Below, piece after piece: positions 1 to 7,776 of a DNA stretch of 22,590 nt. The stretch covers positions 1 through 22,590 of the forward strand of contig JBFFZZ010000017.1 of assembly GCA_041568335.1 (NCBI GenBank), read 5' to 3'. A model generated the notes under the pieces. It was not told where the DNA came from. It saw only the letters and a program-made list of their open reading frames with translations, and ran no database searches. The stretch comes from WVWW01 sp041568335. GTDB lineage: Bacteria; Acidobacteriota; Polarisedimenticolia; Polarisedimenticolales; Polarisedimenticolaceae. Each line of letters begins with the position of its first letter. Positions within the stretch are counted from its first letter, which is position 1. The position numbers and the translations under genes are program-made.

Positions 1-1002
1 ACCAAAGCAACTCTCGGCTCCCCCGAAATCGCCGGCACATTGCTCGGGGCGGGAGTCAGCGCCGTTGGGGATTCCCGTATCGAGAACCTCGCGGCGATGC
101 GTCGAGCTGGCGTACGGGCACCGATGACGCTGATCCGGTCGCCAATGCTCAGCCAGGCGCGGCTGGTCGTAGCTCACGCCGACGTGAGTTTCAATACCGA
201 GCTCGACGTGATCAGCAAACTCTCTCGGGCCGCGCAGGAAGCGAGGTGTACGCACGGAGTCGTGCTCATGGTCGAGCTCGGTGATCTTCGTGAGGGCATC
301 ATGCCCGGGGAGCTCGACAGTACGGTGCGTCAAGTGCTGCGCTTCCCGAATATCAACCTAAGAGGTATCGGAACCAATCTCGCCTGCCGCAGCGGTGTGT
401 CGCCCGACGCCAGGAACATGTCCGAGCTGTCGAGCCTCGCAATCTCGATCGAGGCGACATTCGGTCTGGCCGTCTCCACCGTTTCCGGCGGTAACTCTGC
501 CAACCTCGCATGGGCACTCGGCGACGCGGATACCGGCCGGATCAACGATCTTCGCCTGGGTGAATCCATCCTGCTCGGTCGAGAAACTCTCCATCGTCAG
601 CCGATCGACGGGCTGCATACCGACGCCATCACGCTCGTTGCCGAAGTAATCGAGTCGAAGATCAAGCCCTCGCGGCCCTGGGGCGAGATCGCACAGACGG
701 CGTTCGGAGAGAAGCCACCGACCGCCGACCGGGGGGACATCTTGCAGATGATTCTGGCAGTCGGACAGCAGGACACGGATCCATGTGGTCTCCACGGGCC
801 TCCGGGAATGGAGGTGCTCGGGCACAGCAGCGACCACCTCGTCGCGGAGTCCGGCCCCAACCGCATCTCGGTCGGTGCGGAGGTCAGGTTCCAACTCAAC
901 TACAGTGCACTGGTGCGCGCGATGACCTCGCCGTACGTCGCCAAAGTGATCAGAGGCCGGAGCAGCCGCGTTTTGGAGACTTCGAGCAGTATCAACCACT
1001 GA
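1..1002 (+). CDS. Alanine/ornithine racemase-family PLP-dependent enzyme, 5'-partial
   Basis: The open frame runs in from the left edge, so the true start is missing. A TTG at 40 is internal to conserved sequence and I do not take it as the start. The frame reads TKATLGSPEIAG from base 1; the Lys at bases 4-6 sits where YggS/Orr/alanine-racemase-type proteins carry the lysine that binds pyridoxal phosphate. Further family-like motifs are GDSRIENL, a VELGDLREG block in the barrel, a glycine-rich phosphate-binding stretch (STVSGGNSANL) and a late SSDHLV segment. The closest family I recognise is the ornithine racemase (Orr) branch, which racemises a free amino acid in the cytoplasm. About 333 residues are present, and probably only some 30-40 are missing. 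The substrate cannot be told from sequence. No link to the downstream envelope genes is evident, and a 383-base gap follows it. Confidence 0.82.
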   Translation, partial: TKATLGSPEIAGTLLGAGVSAVGDSRIENLAAMRRAGVRAPMTLIRSPMLSQARLVVAHADVSFNTELDVISKLSRAAQEARCTHGVVLMVELGDLREGIMPGELDSTVRQVLRFPNINLRGIGTNLACRSGVSPDARNMSELSSLAISIEATFGLAVSTVSGGNSANLAWALGDADTGRINDLRLGESILLGRETLHRQPIDGLHTDAITLVAEVIESKIKPSRPWGEIAQTAFGEKPPTADRGDILQMILAVGQQDTDPCGLHGPPGMEVLGHSSDHLVAESGPNRISVGAEVRFQLNYSALVRAMTSPYVAKVIRGRSSRVLETSSSINH

Positions 1003-1120
1003 CGTCGCGTTCAAGTTTCCTACCCCTCGCCACGTGTTCGCGATCTCCCGCGACTCTATGCAGATCCGACGCAACGCCATGGAATCCCTGGACACCGGTG
1101 GAAACCCTGGTTCCATTCCG

Positions 1121-1160
1121 GACACATGGGTAACGGTTCATACGGGAGACATGGGTAACA
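1121..1160 (-). mobile_element. Possible IS481-type insertion-sequence end (remnant)
   Basis: Two copies of a 14-base motif lie 25 bases apart: GACACATGGGTAAC at 1121-1134 and GAGACATGGGTAAC at 1146-1159, differing at one base. On the minus strand the outer copy reads TGTTACCCATGTCTCCCG starting at 1160, with the TGT terminus typical of IS481-family ends. I recall doubled GTTACCCATGT motifs at the ends of such elements. No transposase gene is visible next to it, so this would be a leftover end or a solo scar. The assignment rests on memory of terminal sequences and not on a search. Confidence 0.35.
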
Positions 1161-1215
1161 CCCCCACTTCCCGGTCGAGCGCGGGGTCCTCGGCGCGGTA
1201 GACTTCGCCCAGCCT
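1161..1215 (-). pseudogene. Fragment resembling a Ser/Thr protein kinase N-lobe
   Basis: Read on the minus strand from 1215, the frame encodes RLGEVYRAEDPALDREVG. This closely resembles the glycine-loop region of bacterial Hanks-type kinases (typically GGMGEVYRAxDxxLxREVAIKVL). The resemblance stops just where the IS-like terminus (TGT at 1160) starts, before the catalytic lysine. Sequence upstream in the same frame does not look like the rest of a kinase N-lobe. It could be a relic of a kinase gene broken by an insertion, or a chance match of about 18 residues in GC-rich DNA. Confidence 0.3.
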
Positions 1216-1385
1216 GTGAGAGAATCGCCGCATCCTCGAGACACCCCTGCCGTTCTGCAACTTTGCCTGGGCCGCCGTGATGACCAGCCTATCTCGGAAG
1301 GCTGTCGAGAAGGATGGCTGAAGCGAGACCTCGAGGGCTCGGGTCGTGAGGCCCCTGGACAACTGGCCGGAATAAGGAGGCAACC

Positions 1386-1916
1386 ATGCATCGTTTGACC
1401 TGCGCGCTCCTGGTCTCGTGCCTGGCGTCGACGGCCGCGGTCGGTCAGGAAACCGCGAAGCCGAACGACCCGTTCGCGCCGCTGCGCATCCTCGAGGGCA
1501 CGTGGAAGGGGCAAAGCGAGGGCTTCGGCCAGGTCGCCGACGTCAACCACCGGTGGGAGCCCGTCCTCGGCGGCAAGTTCCTGCGACTGACCACCCGTTC
1601 GGCAATCGTCGACGACGAGGGCAAGGAAACCGTCCGCGAGGACGTCGGGTACGCGAGCTGGAGCGCGGCCGAGGAGGTGCTGCGATTCCGTCACTTCCTC
1701 AGTGAAGGCTTCATCAACACCTTCACGATCGACCCCATCGAAGGACCCGAACGCGGACTGAACTTCGAGCCGGAATCCACCGAAGGGTTCCCCGACATGG
1801 CCGCACGCCTGGTGCTCCGCTTCGACGGTTCCGAAGGCTACGAGATGGTGCTCGAGCTCGGCAGCAAGGGCGCCCTCGAGGCGTGTCAGTGGGTCACGAT
1901 GAAGCGAGCGCGCTGA
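1386..1916 (+). CDS. Exported lipocalin/nitrobindin-like beta-barrel protein
   Basis: 176 residues. An AAGGAGG ribosome binding site lies 5 bases ahead of the ATG, which fixes the start. Residues 1-20 form a cleavable signal peptide (hydrophobic LTCALLVSCLASTAAVGQ, cleavage near 20), so the product is probably periplasmic. The mature part opens with FAPLRILEGTWKGQSEG and continues with alternating strands (VLGGKFLRLTTRS, EVLRFRHFLSEGF). The L-x(3)-G-x-W signature is shared by DUF1579, nitrobindin/THAP4-type heme-binding and other lipocalin-like small barrels. No ligand residues can be assigned with confidence, so heme binding is only possible. The gene stands alone, with 469 bases from the insertion scar region to the next promoter area. 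Its link to the motor operon is unknown. Confidence 0.7.
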   Translation: MHRLTCALLVSCLASTAAVGQETAKPNDPFAPLRILEGTWKGQSEGFGQVADVNHRWEPVLGGKFLRLTTRSAIVDDEGKETVREDVGYASWSAAEEVLRFRHFLSEGFINTFTIDPIEGPERGLNFEPESTEGFPDMAARLVLRFDGSEGYEMVLELGSKGALEACQWVTMKRAR

Positions 1917-2051
1917 ACACGTCGGCACGATTCTCCAAAATGACGTTTGCCGGCTGTCGTCCGTTCATCCTCGCGGCGATCCGACAGCGCGCAGGTCGAG
2001 GTGCTGGACTGACGATTCGAGCCCGCCCCGCCTCGTGCCGCCAAGTACGAA

Positions 2052-2073
2052 TTCGGAAAAGCAGAGTTCCGAA
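2052..2073. repeat. Inverted repeat upstream of sigma-54 promoter (site 1)
   Basis: TTCGGAA (2052-2058) and TTCCGAA (2067-2073) are perfect 7-base complements separated by 8 bases. The dyad ends about 48 bases before the sigma-54 core promoter, a place where activator (enhancer-binding protein) sites are often found. It could also be a weak hairpin after the upstream gene, but it has no following T-run. The role is inferred from position only. Confidence 0.4.
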
Positions 2074-2078
2074 CGGTT

Positions 2079-2095
2079 ATCCGGACTACCCGGAT
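2079..2095. repeat. Inverted repeat upstream of sigma-54 promoter (site 2)
   Basis: ATCCGG (2079-2084) and CCGGAT (2090-2095) are perfect 6-base complements around a 5-base centre. It lies 5 bases after site 1 and about 27 bases before the sigma-54 core. The two dyads differ in sequence, so they are not copies of one operator. Possible regulator binding site; no regulator gene is present in the window. Confidence 0.35.
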
Positions 2096-2121
2096 TCTCC
2101 ATAAACCCCCGGTTCGGCCCG

Positions 2122-2137
2122 TGGCATTCGGCTTGCA
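2122..2137 (+). promoter_or_regulatory. Sigma-54 (RpoN) promoter
   Basis: TGGCATTCGGCTTGCA matches the -24/-12 consensus TGGCAC-N5-TTGCA closely. The invariant GG (2123-2124) and GC (2135-2136) are separated by exactly 10 bases. Transcription would start near 2148, leaving a leader of about 67 bases before the ATG at 2215. Its placement directly ahead of the first gene of a nine-gene operon, with no other gene between, supports it. Sigma-54 promoters need an ATP-driven activator bound upstream; the two dyads at 2052-2095 are candidates for its site. Confidence 0.68.
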
Positions 2138-2214
2138 CTCTCGTGGTCGACGCTGCGATCGCTGCAGGCGGTTTTTCCGCGCGCGGTCGCCGTGTCAAGA
2201 CGAGGGAGGATGTC

Positions 2215-2769
2215 ATGACCCGACGGAACCGGATCATGGGCAATGGAGCGGCTGCGTGTGTCTTCGCGGTCGCCCTCTTGTTCTGCGTGGGGGACGCCCA
2301 CGGCTCGGACCCGCAGGACGACCGACGACAGATGCGGGGCCTCGACGAGCAGGTCCAGGAGATCAAGTCGGACGTCCTCGGCATCGCCGAGGAGCTGAGC
2401 CGGCTGGAAGAAAAACTGCTGTACCCCTCGGGGACGCAGGTCGCGATCTTCGTCGCGCTGGCCGCGGGAGACACGATGCGTCTCGACGCGGTACGGCTCC
2501 AGGTCGACGGCCGGCTCGTGGCGCACTCCATCTACAGCGCCAAGGAGCTCGAGGCCCTGCGCAAGGGCGGTGTCCAGCGGATCTACGTCGGCAACGTTTC
2601 GAGCGGAAGTCACGATCTCGAAGTTCGGGTCGACGGCAAGCTGGAGAACGGCGAGGACTTCACGCGCACCGAGCAATTCACGTTTGCCAAGGAAGTCGGG
2701 CCGAAGCTGGTGGGGCTGACGCTGGCCGGGCCGGCTTCCCCCACTCCGATCGCGCTCGAGGACTGGTAG
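2215..2769 (+). CDS. Exported coiled-coil protein, first gene of the envelope motor operon
   Basis: 184 residues. The frame is open from 2035, but the ATG at 2215 is chosen because GAGGGAGGA precedes it and it lies after the sigma-54 promoter. Residues 1-30 are a signal peptide (ACVFAVALLFCVGDAHG), so the protein is periplasmic. Residues about 36-66 form a heptad-rich helix (LDEQVQEIKSDVLGIAEELS), followed by a beta-rich domain (LQVDGRLVAHSIYS, GVQRIYVGNVSSGSHDLEVR). I recall look-alikes leading TPR/TolQR operons in gammaproteobacteria, sometimes with an AraC regulator label, but no helix-turn-helix is visible here and a signal peptide argues against that label. A role as a periplasmic structural subunit of the neighbouring machine is inferred. 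The next gene starts 4 bases downstream. Confidence 0.75.
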   Translation: MTRRNRIMGNGAAACVFAVALLFCVGDAHGSDPQDDRRQMRGLDEQVQEIKSDVLGIAEELSRLEEKLLYPSGTQVAIFVALAAGDTMRLDAVRLQVDGRLVAHSIYSAKELEALRKGGVQRIYVGNVSSGSHDLEVRVDGKLENGEDFTRTEQFTFAKEVGPKLVGLTLAGPASPTPIALEDW

Positions 2770-2773
2770 GGCG

Positions 2774-4654
2774 ATGCGAGCGCGACCTCGACTGCTGGGC
2801 CTCGGTCTGGCGGTGGGACTTGCCGTCCCACCGGCGGCAGGCTCGGACCTGAAGGACCTCCATTTCGGTGAGGCGCTCTATCACGCCCACCTGGGAGAGT
2901 TCTTCGACGCGCTCCAACGGCTCGACGTCGAGCTGGCGCAGTACCACGGTCTCGACGAGCCCGGACTGGATACGCTGCACGGTCACGTCCACGACGCCGA
3001 GTTCTCGGTCGGTGACTTCGAGCTCAACTATCGCATGCATCACCGCGCGGGACGTGCCATCCGAGCGGTGCTCGAGGGTGCCGTCGACGAAACCGTGCGG
3101 AACGAGGCCGCGTTCCGGCTCGCCCGGATTCACTTCCAGAAGGGCCAGCTGGAAGACGCGTTGCACGCGCTTGCACGGATCGAAGGGGAGGTGCCGGCGG
3201 ACATCCGCGACGACGTCGAGTTCCTGCGGGCCAATATCGAAATCGCCACGGGCCGGCCGAGCGAGGCCGTCGATGTGCTCGCTCGGCTGCAAGGCGACGC
3301 CGGTCTGGCCGGCTTCGTCGCCTACAACCTCGGCATCGCGTTGTTGCAGGACGGCCGACCCGAGGAGGCCATCGCGCAGCTGGACCGGGCCGGGCAACGG
3401 ACCGCCGTCGATCGCGCGGATCTCGCGATCCGCGACAAGTCCAACATGGTCCTCGGCAGCATCCTGTTCGAGGCCAACGAGTTCGAGCGGGCGAGGCAAT
3501 CCCTGGATCGTGTTCACCTGAGGGGTCCGTTTTCGAACCAGGCTCTGCTGCGGGCGGGCTGGGCCGAGGCCTCGGCCGAGCGGTACGACCGCGCGCTGGT
3601 TCCGTGGAACATCCTGGCCGCCCGCGAGCCGACGGATGCCGCCGTTCAGGAGGCGATGCTCGCCGTACCGCACGCCTACGCCAGACTCGATCTGCACGGC
3701 CGCGCCGCGCTCGGGTACGGGCGGGCGCTCGAGCTTTACAGCCATCAGATCGAGCGTGTCGATGCGTCGATCGCCAGCATCCGGGAAGGACGATTCCTCG
3801 ATGCGCTGGTCCGCGAGGAGACCCGGCAAGACAAGGACTGGGTCATCCGTTTGCGCCGGCTCCCCGACGCGCCGGAAACCTACTACCTGATGGAATTGAT
3901 GGCGACCCACGAGTTCCAGACCGCGCTCCAGAACTACCTCGACCTCGAGGACCTGCAGGCGAGGCTCATCGGCTGGAATGCCGGCCTGGAGGCTTTCGAG
4001 GATCTCATCCGGTGGCGCGAGCTGAATTACGAGCCGTTGCTGCCCGACGTGGACGCACGCTTCCGCGAGCTGGATTCGAGGATGCGGCTGCGACTCGAGC
4101 AGCGCGATCACCTCGGTGATCGCCTCGAGGCGATGCTGACCGCGCCCCGGCCGGAGCACCTCGCTACCGCGGACGAGCTGATCGCGGGCGAGCGGCTCAC
4201 GGCGATCGAGGAGCGGCTCGGCGCCGCCGAGGATCGAGCCTCGCTCGCGCTGCGGCAACGCGTGGCCCGCCTGCGTGGCGCGCTCACCTGGAGCCTGGAG
4301 ACCGAGTACCACGAGCGGCTGACCGCGGCGCACCAACACCTGAGCGAGCTGAACGTCCATGTCGATGCGCTCACGCGGCAGTACGACGCTTTCGTCCGCG
4401 CGCGGCAGGCGGCCACGCACAGCTATGTCGGCTACGACGTCCGGATCGAGCGGCTCCGCGAGCGCGTTCGCGACGCACGGAAACGCGTCGAGACCTTGAT
4501 GGCTCGCCAGGGGCACATGATCGAGACCGTCGCCATTCACCGGCTCAACGCGCGCCGGAATCGGCTGGTATCCCAGCAGACACAGGCGCGCTACGCCGTC
4601 GCCGACAGCTACGACCGGGCGGCGCGGGCCGGGTCCGCCCTGGAGCAACGCTGA
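2774..4654 (+). CDS. Exported TPR/coiled-coil protein of the envelope motor (AgmU/GltD-like)
   Basis: 626 residues. Residues 1-23 are a signal peptide (LLGLGLAVGLAVPPAAG). Residues about 28-270 are helical repeats with TPR character, for example AAFRLARIHFQKGQLEDALH (about 116-135) and VAYNLGIALLQDGRPEEAI (about 182-200). The C-terminal half (about 400-615) is long charged helix, probably coiled coil. The expected place is the periplasm, as a scaffold. The stop overlaps the next start as TGATG (4652-4656), indicating translational coupling to the TPR lipoprotein. By layout it corresponds to the large TPR proteins of the Myxococcus Agl/Glt gliding complex (AgmU/GltD), but the match is by architecture and context and not by alignment. 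Its function in this organism is unknown. Confidence 0.72.
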   Translation: MRARPRLLGLGLAVGLAVPPAAGSDLKDLHFGEALYHAHLGEFFDALQRLDVELAQYHGLDEPGLDTLHGHVHDAEFSVGDFELNYRMHHRAGRAIRAVLEGAVDETVRNEAAFRLARIHFQKGQLEDALHALARIEGEVPADIRDDVEFLRANIEIATGRPSEAVDVLARLQGDAGLAGFVAYNLGIALLQDGRPEEAIAQLDRAGQRTAVDRADLAIRDKSNMVLGSILFEANEFERARQSLDRVHLRGPFSNQALLRAGWAEASAERYDRALVPWNILAAREPTDAAVQEAMLAVPHAYARLDLHGRAALGYGRALELYSHQIERVDASIASIREGRFLDALVREETRQDKDWVIRLRRLPDAPETYYLMELMATHEFQTALQNYLDLEDLQARLIGWNAGLEAFEDLIRWRELNYEPLLPDVDARFRELDSRMRLRLEQRDHLGDRLEAMLTAPRPEHLATADELIAGERLTAIEERLGAAEDRASLALRQRVARLRGALTWSLETEYHERLTAAHQHLSELNVHVDALTRQYDAFVRARQAATHSYVGYDVRIERLRERVRDARKRVETLMARQGHMIETVAIHRLNARRNRLVSQQTQARYAVADSYDRAARAGSALEQR

Positions 4655-7600
4655 TGCGCCGGCTCGGGATCCCCATGATGCTCGCTCCGGCGCTCGTCGT
4701 CGGCTGCGCCGCGCGTCAGGAGCCGACCGTCCCCCGCCAGGGAACGCTGGCCGAGCTGCGCGACATGCAACCCGACGTCCGGGAGGCCGAGGTCGAGCAG
4801 GGTCTCGAGCAGGCCATGGAGCACTACCGGCGCTTTCTCGAGCAAGCACCGGAGACCGCGATGACCCCGGAGGCGATGCGGCGTCTCGCGGATCTGCAGA
4901 TCGAAAAGCAGTTCGGCGAACGCATCACCCACGACCGGCCGCGTCCGATGGCCGCGCCGGAGTCCGCCAAGACGGGAACCGCCGTCCCGGCCGCGACGCC
5001 CACGGTCGACGACGCCGGGCGGCGCGAATCCGACCAGGACTTCGAGGCCCGCACGACCGCCGAGAGCGCCATCGTTGCGACCGGCGGCGAGCAACCGGGA
5101 TCGCTGCCCGACGACATCGATCCGTCGGGTCCGCTCGAGGCGATCGCGCTCTACGACCGGCTCCTGACCGAGTACCCGAACTACGAACACCGGGACCAGG
5201 TCTTGTACCAGAAGGCGCGCGCCTACGACGAGCTCGGACGCACCGAGGAGGCCATCGCGACGATGGAGAGTCTGATCGAGGCGAACCCGCACTCCGAGCA
5301 TCTCGACGAAGTGCAATTCAGGCGAGGCGAATATTTCTTTACACGCAAGAATTACCTCGACGCGGAAGACGCCTATCTGTCGATCCTCCAGCTGGGTGAA
5401 CACTCCACGTACTACGAGCTCGCCCTGTACAAGCTCGGCTGGACGTTTTACAAGCAGGAGCTCTACGAGGAGGCGCTCCACCGTTACATCGCGCTGCTCG
5501 ACCACAAGGTCTCGATCGGCTACGACTTCGATCAAACGCAGACCGAGGAAGACGAACGTCGCGTCTCCGACACCTTTCGGGTCATCAGTTTGAGCTTCAG
5601 CAATCTCGGCGGGCCGGAGTCGGTCCCCGACTACTTCTCCACCTTCGGGAATCGCGCCTACGAGGAACGCGTGTACGGCAATCTCGGTGAGCACTACCTG
5701 GCCAAATTGCGATACGACGACGCCGCAAAGACCTACCGGGCCTTCGTCGGGCTCTACCCGTTCCACAGCGCCGCGCCGCATTTCAGCATGCGCGTGGTCG
5801 AGACGTTCACCCGGGGCGAGTTCCCACAACTCGTGCTGGAGGCGAAGCGCGAGTTCGCCGCCGAATACGGGTTGCAAGCCGAATACTGGCGCCACTTCAC
5901 ACCCGAGGATTCGCCCGAGGTGGTGGCCTATCTCAAGGCGAACCTGAGGGACCTCGGGACGCACTATCACGCCGAGTATCAAGGCCTCGAGGAAGGGGAC
6001 GAGAAGCTCGCGAGCTATCGCGAGGCGATCCGCTGGTACGGCGACTATCTCGAGTCCTTTCCCACCGACGCCGACTCACCGGCGGTCAACTACCGGCTCG
6101 CGGACCTTCTTCTCGAGCACGGGGAGTTCGGTCAAGCGGCCGGGCAGTACGAACGCGCGGCGTACGAGTACGAGCAACACGACCAATCGGCGGCGGCGGG
6201 CTATGCGGCCATCTACGCCTACCGCGAGCAGTTGAAGCTCGTCGACGACGAGCAACGAAACGTCGTCCGGCGAGCCACGGTCGCAAGCTCGCTCAGGTTC
6301 GTCGACACGTTCCCCCGGCACGAGCACGCCGCGGCCGTCTTGGGCGCCGCCGCCGATGACATGTACGAGATGCAGGATTACCGTGCCGCCATCGAGTCGG
6401 CCCGGCGGGTCATCGACGGTTACCCGGACGCGGAGCCCGGTATCCGGCGAGCGGCGTGGATCGTCGTCGCGCACGGTTCGTTCGAGCTGGCCGAGTATCC
6501 GGCGGCCGAACAAGCCTACGCCCGGGTGCTGACGGTCACGCCGGAGGACGACGAGTCGCGCACCGCGTTCGTCGAACATCTCGCCGCATCGATCTACAAG
6601 CAGGGCGAGCTCGCCAACGAGACGCAGGACTACCGCACCGCGGCCGATCACTTCCTCAGGATCCGGTCGGCCGCGCCGACGTCCGACATCCGGGCAACGG
6701 CGGAGTACGACGCGGGCGCAGCGCTGATCCGGCTGGAGGACTGGCCGGCGGCGGCGCAAGTGCTCGAAGCGTTCCGCAGCACCTTCCCCGATCACGAGCT
6801 GCAGCTCGAAGCGACGCGGCAGATCGCGGTGGCGTATCGCGAGAACGGCGAGCTGTCGCGGGCCGCCGAGGAGTACGAGCGCATCGCCTTCGAGTCCGAG
6901 GATCCGACGTTGCGCGGCGAGGCCCTGCTCGTGGCGGGCGACCTCTACGAGCAGTCCACCCTGCAGGATCGCGCTCTCTATGTCTACGACCTCTACGTCA
7001 ACGAGTTCCCCCAGCCGGTCGAGGTGGCCCTCGAGACCCGTTTCAAGATGGCCGGCATCTACGCGGCGCGACACGACGAGTCGCGCTACCACCAGGAGTT
7101 GTCGCAAATCGTGCGCATCGATGCGGAAGCCGGTACGGAAAGGACCGCACGAACGCGAACGCTGGCGGCGCGCTCGGCCCTGGTCCTGGCCGAGCGGATC
7201 TACGAAGAGTTCGTGGCCGTCGAGCTGTTGCAACCGTTCGAGGAAAGCTTGCGGGAGAAGCAACAGCGCATGGATCGGACGATCGAGTCCATGGGTCGGC
7301 TCGTGGATTACGAGATCGGCGAGGTGACGGCGGCCGCCACGTTCTACATGGCCGAGTCCTATTTCGACTTCAGTCGCGCGCTGGCGGAGTCCGAACGGCC
7401 GACCGACCTCGAGCCGGCGGAGCTTGCCGAGTACGAGTCGGTTCTCGAGGAGGAAGCGTTCCCATTCGAGGAGAAGGCGATCGACCTGCACGAGGAGAAC
7501 CTGGAGCTGTTGCAGGCCGGGGTCTTCAACGCGTGGACCGAGAAGAGTCTCGGCAAGCTCGCCGAGCTGGTCCCCGGGCGCTATGCGAAGAAGGAGACCG

Positions 7601-7776
7601 GTGTCGATCTGCGCGGCGCGATCGACAGGTACACGTACCGGTACCCGGCTTGCCTGATCGACGGTCCGAGCTCGGGAATCGCCGACACGACACCGCAGGA
7701 GGAGCCGGGCGACAGGACGCCCGTTTCTCCGGTGGCGGTGAACGAAGGAGTGGTGGAAGATGCGGACCCTCGCTAA
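4654..7776 (+). CDS. Large TPR lipoprotein of the envelope motor
   Basis: 1040 residues. Type II signal peptide: MRRLGIPMMLAPALVVGC, with the lipobox VVGC giving Cys18 as the lipidated residue. A low-complexity Ala/Pro/Thr/Asp linker spans about 95-155. TPR units follow: ALYDRLLTEYPNYEHRDQVL, LYQKARAYDELGRTEEAIAT and ALYKLGWTFYKQELYEEALH in about 157-275, with more at about 355-385, 475-530 and 575-760. The C-terminal third is acidic and helical. The absence of Asp right after Cys18 favours the outer membrane, so it may form the outer-membrane-side scaffold that contacts the periplasmic TPR protein upstream. It overlaps the following gene by 17 bases. Large TPR lipoproteins of this kind occur with TolQR/AgmX operons. 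The exact partner is not known. Confidence 0.75.
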   Translation: MRRLGIPMMLAPALVVGCAARQEPTVPRQGTLAELRDMQPDVREAEVEQGLEQAMEHYRRFLEQAPETAMTPEAMRRLADLQIEKQFGERITHDRPRPMAAPESAKTGTAVPAATPTVDDAGRRESDQDFEARTTAESAIVATGGEQPGSLPDDIDPSGPLEAIALYDRLLTEYPNYEHRDQVLYQKARAYDELGRTEEAIATMESLIEANPHSEHLDEVQFRRGEYFFTRKNYLDAEDAYLSILQLGEHSTYYELALYKLGWTFYKQELYEEALHRYIALLDHKVSIGYDFDQTQTEEDERRVSDTFRVISLSFSNLGGPESVPDYFSTFGNRAYEERVYGNLGEHYLAKLRYDDAAKTYRAFVGLYPFHSAAPHFSMRVVETFTRGEFPQLVLEAKREFAAEYGLQAEYWRHFTPEDSPEVVAYLKANLRDLGTHYHAEYQGLEEGDEKLASYREAIRWYGDYLESFPTDADSPAVNYRLADLLLEHGEFGQAAGQYERAAYEYEQHDQSAAAGYAAIYAYREQLKLVDDEQRNVVRRATVASSLRFVDTFPRHEHAAAVLGAAADDMYEMQDYRAAIESARRVIDGYPDAEPGIRRAAWIVVAHGSFELAEYPAAEQAYARVLTVTPEDDESRTAFVEHLAASIYKQGELANETQDYRTAADHFLRIRSAAPTSDIRATAEYDAGAALIRLEDWPAAAQVLEAFRSTFPDHELQLEATRQIAVAYRENGELSRAAEEYERIAFESEDPTLRGEALLVAGDLYEQSTLQDRALYVYDLYVNEFPQPVEVALETRFKMAGIYAARHDESRYHQELSQIVRIDAEAGTERTARTRTLAARSALVLAERIYEEFVAVELLQPFEESLREKQQRMDRTIESMGRLVDYEIGEVTAAATFYMAESYFDFSRALAESERPTDLEPAELAEYESVLEEEAFPFEEKAIDLHEENLELLQAGVFNAWTEKSLGKLAELVPGRYAKKETGVDLRGAIDRYTYRYPACLIDGPSSGIADTTPQEEPGDRTPVSPVAVNEGVVEDADPR

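Larger units (their letters stand above)
1003..1385. other. Intergenic region with insertion-sequence scar
   Basis: This stretch between the racemase gene and the lipocalin-like gene holds no convincing intact gene. Bases 1003-1120 show nothing I can name. Bases 1121-1160 carry the doubled IS-end-like motif, and 1161-1215 the kinase-like fragment; both are listed separately. The open frames across this region on the minus strand have no recognisable family outside that fragment. A strong ribosome binding site (AAGGAGG, about 1374-1380) at the right end belongs to the next gene. No clear promoter or terminator was seen. Confidence 0.5.

Noticed and set aside
40..42. TTG as a start for the racemase gene
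   Set aside because: Conserved family sequence, including the likely PLP lysine at bases 4-6, lies upstream in the same frame, so the gene begins before the window.
2035..2214. Upstream extension of the first operon gene
   Set aside because: It would start before the sigma-54 promoter and lacks a signal peptide at its N-terminus; the ATG at 2215 has a strong ribosome binding site.
2678..4849. 723-residue minus-strand open frame
   Set aside because: Shadow of the TPR/coiled-coil gene; no ribosome binding site or domain, and the + strand frames fit a coupled operon.
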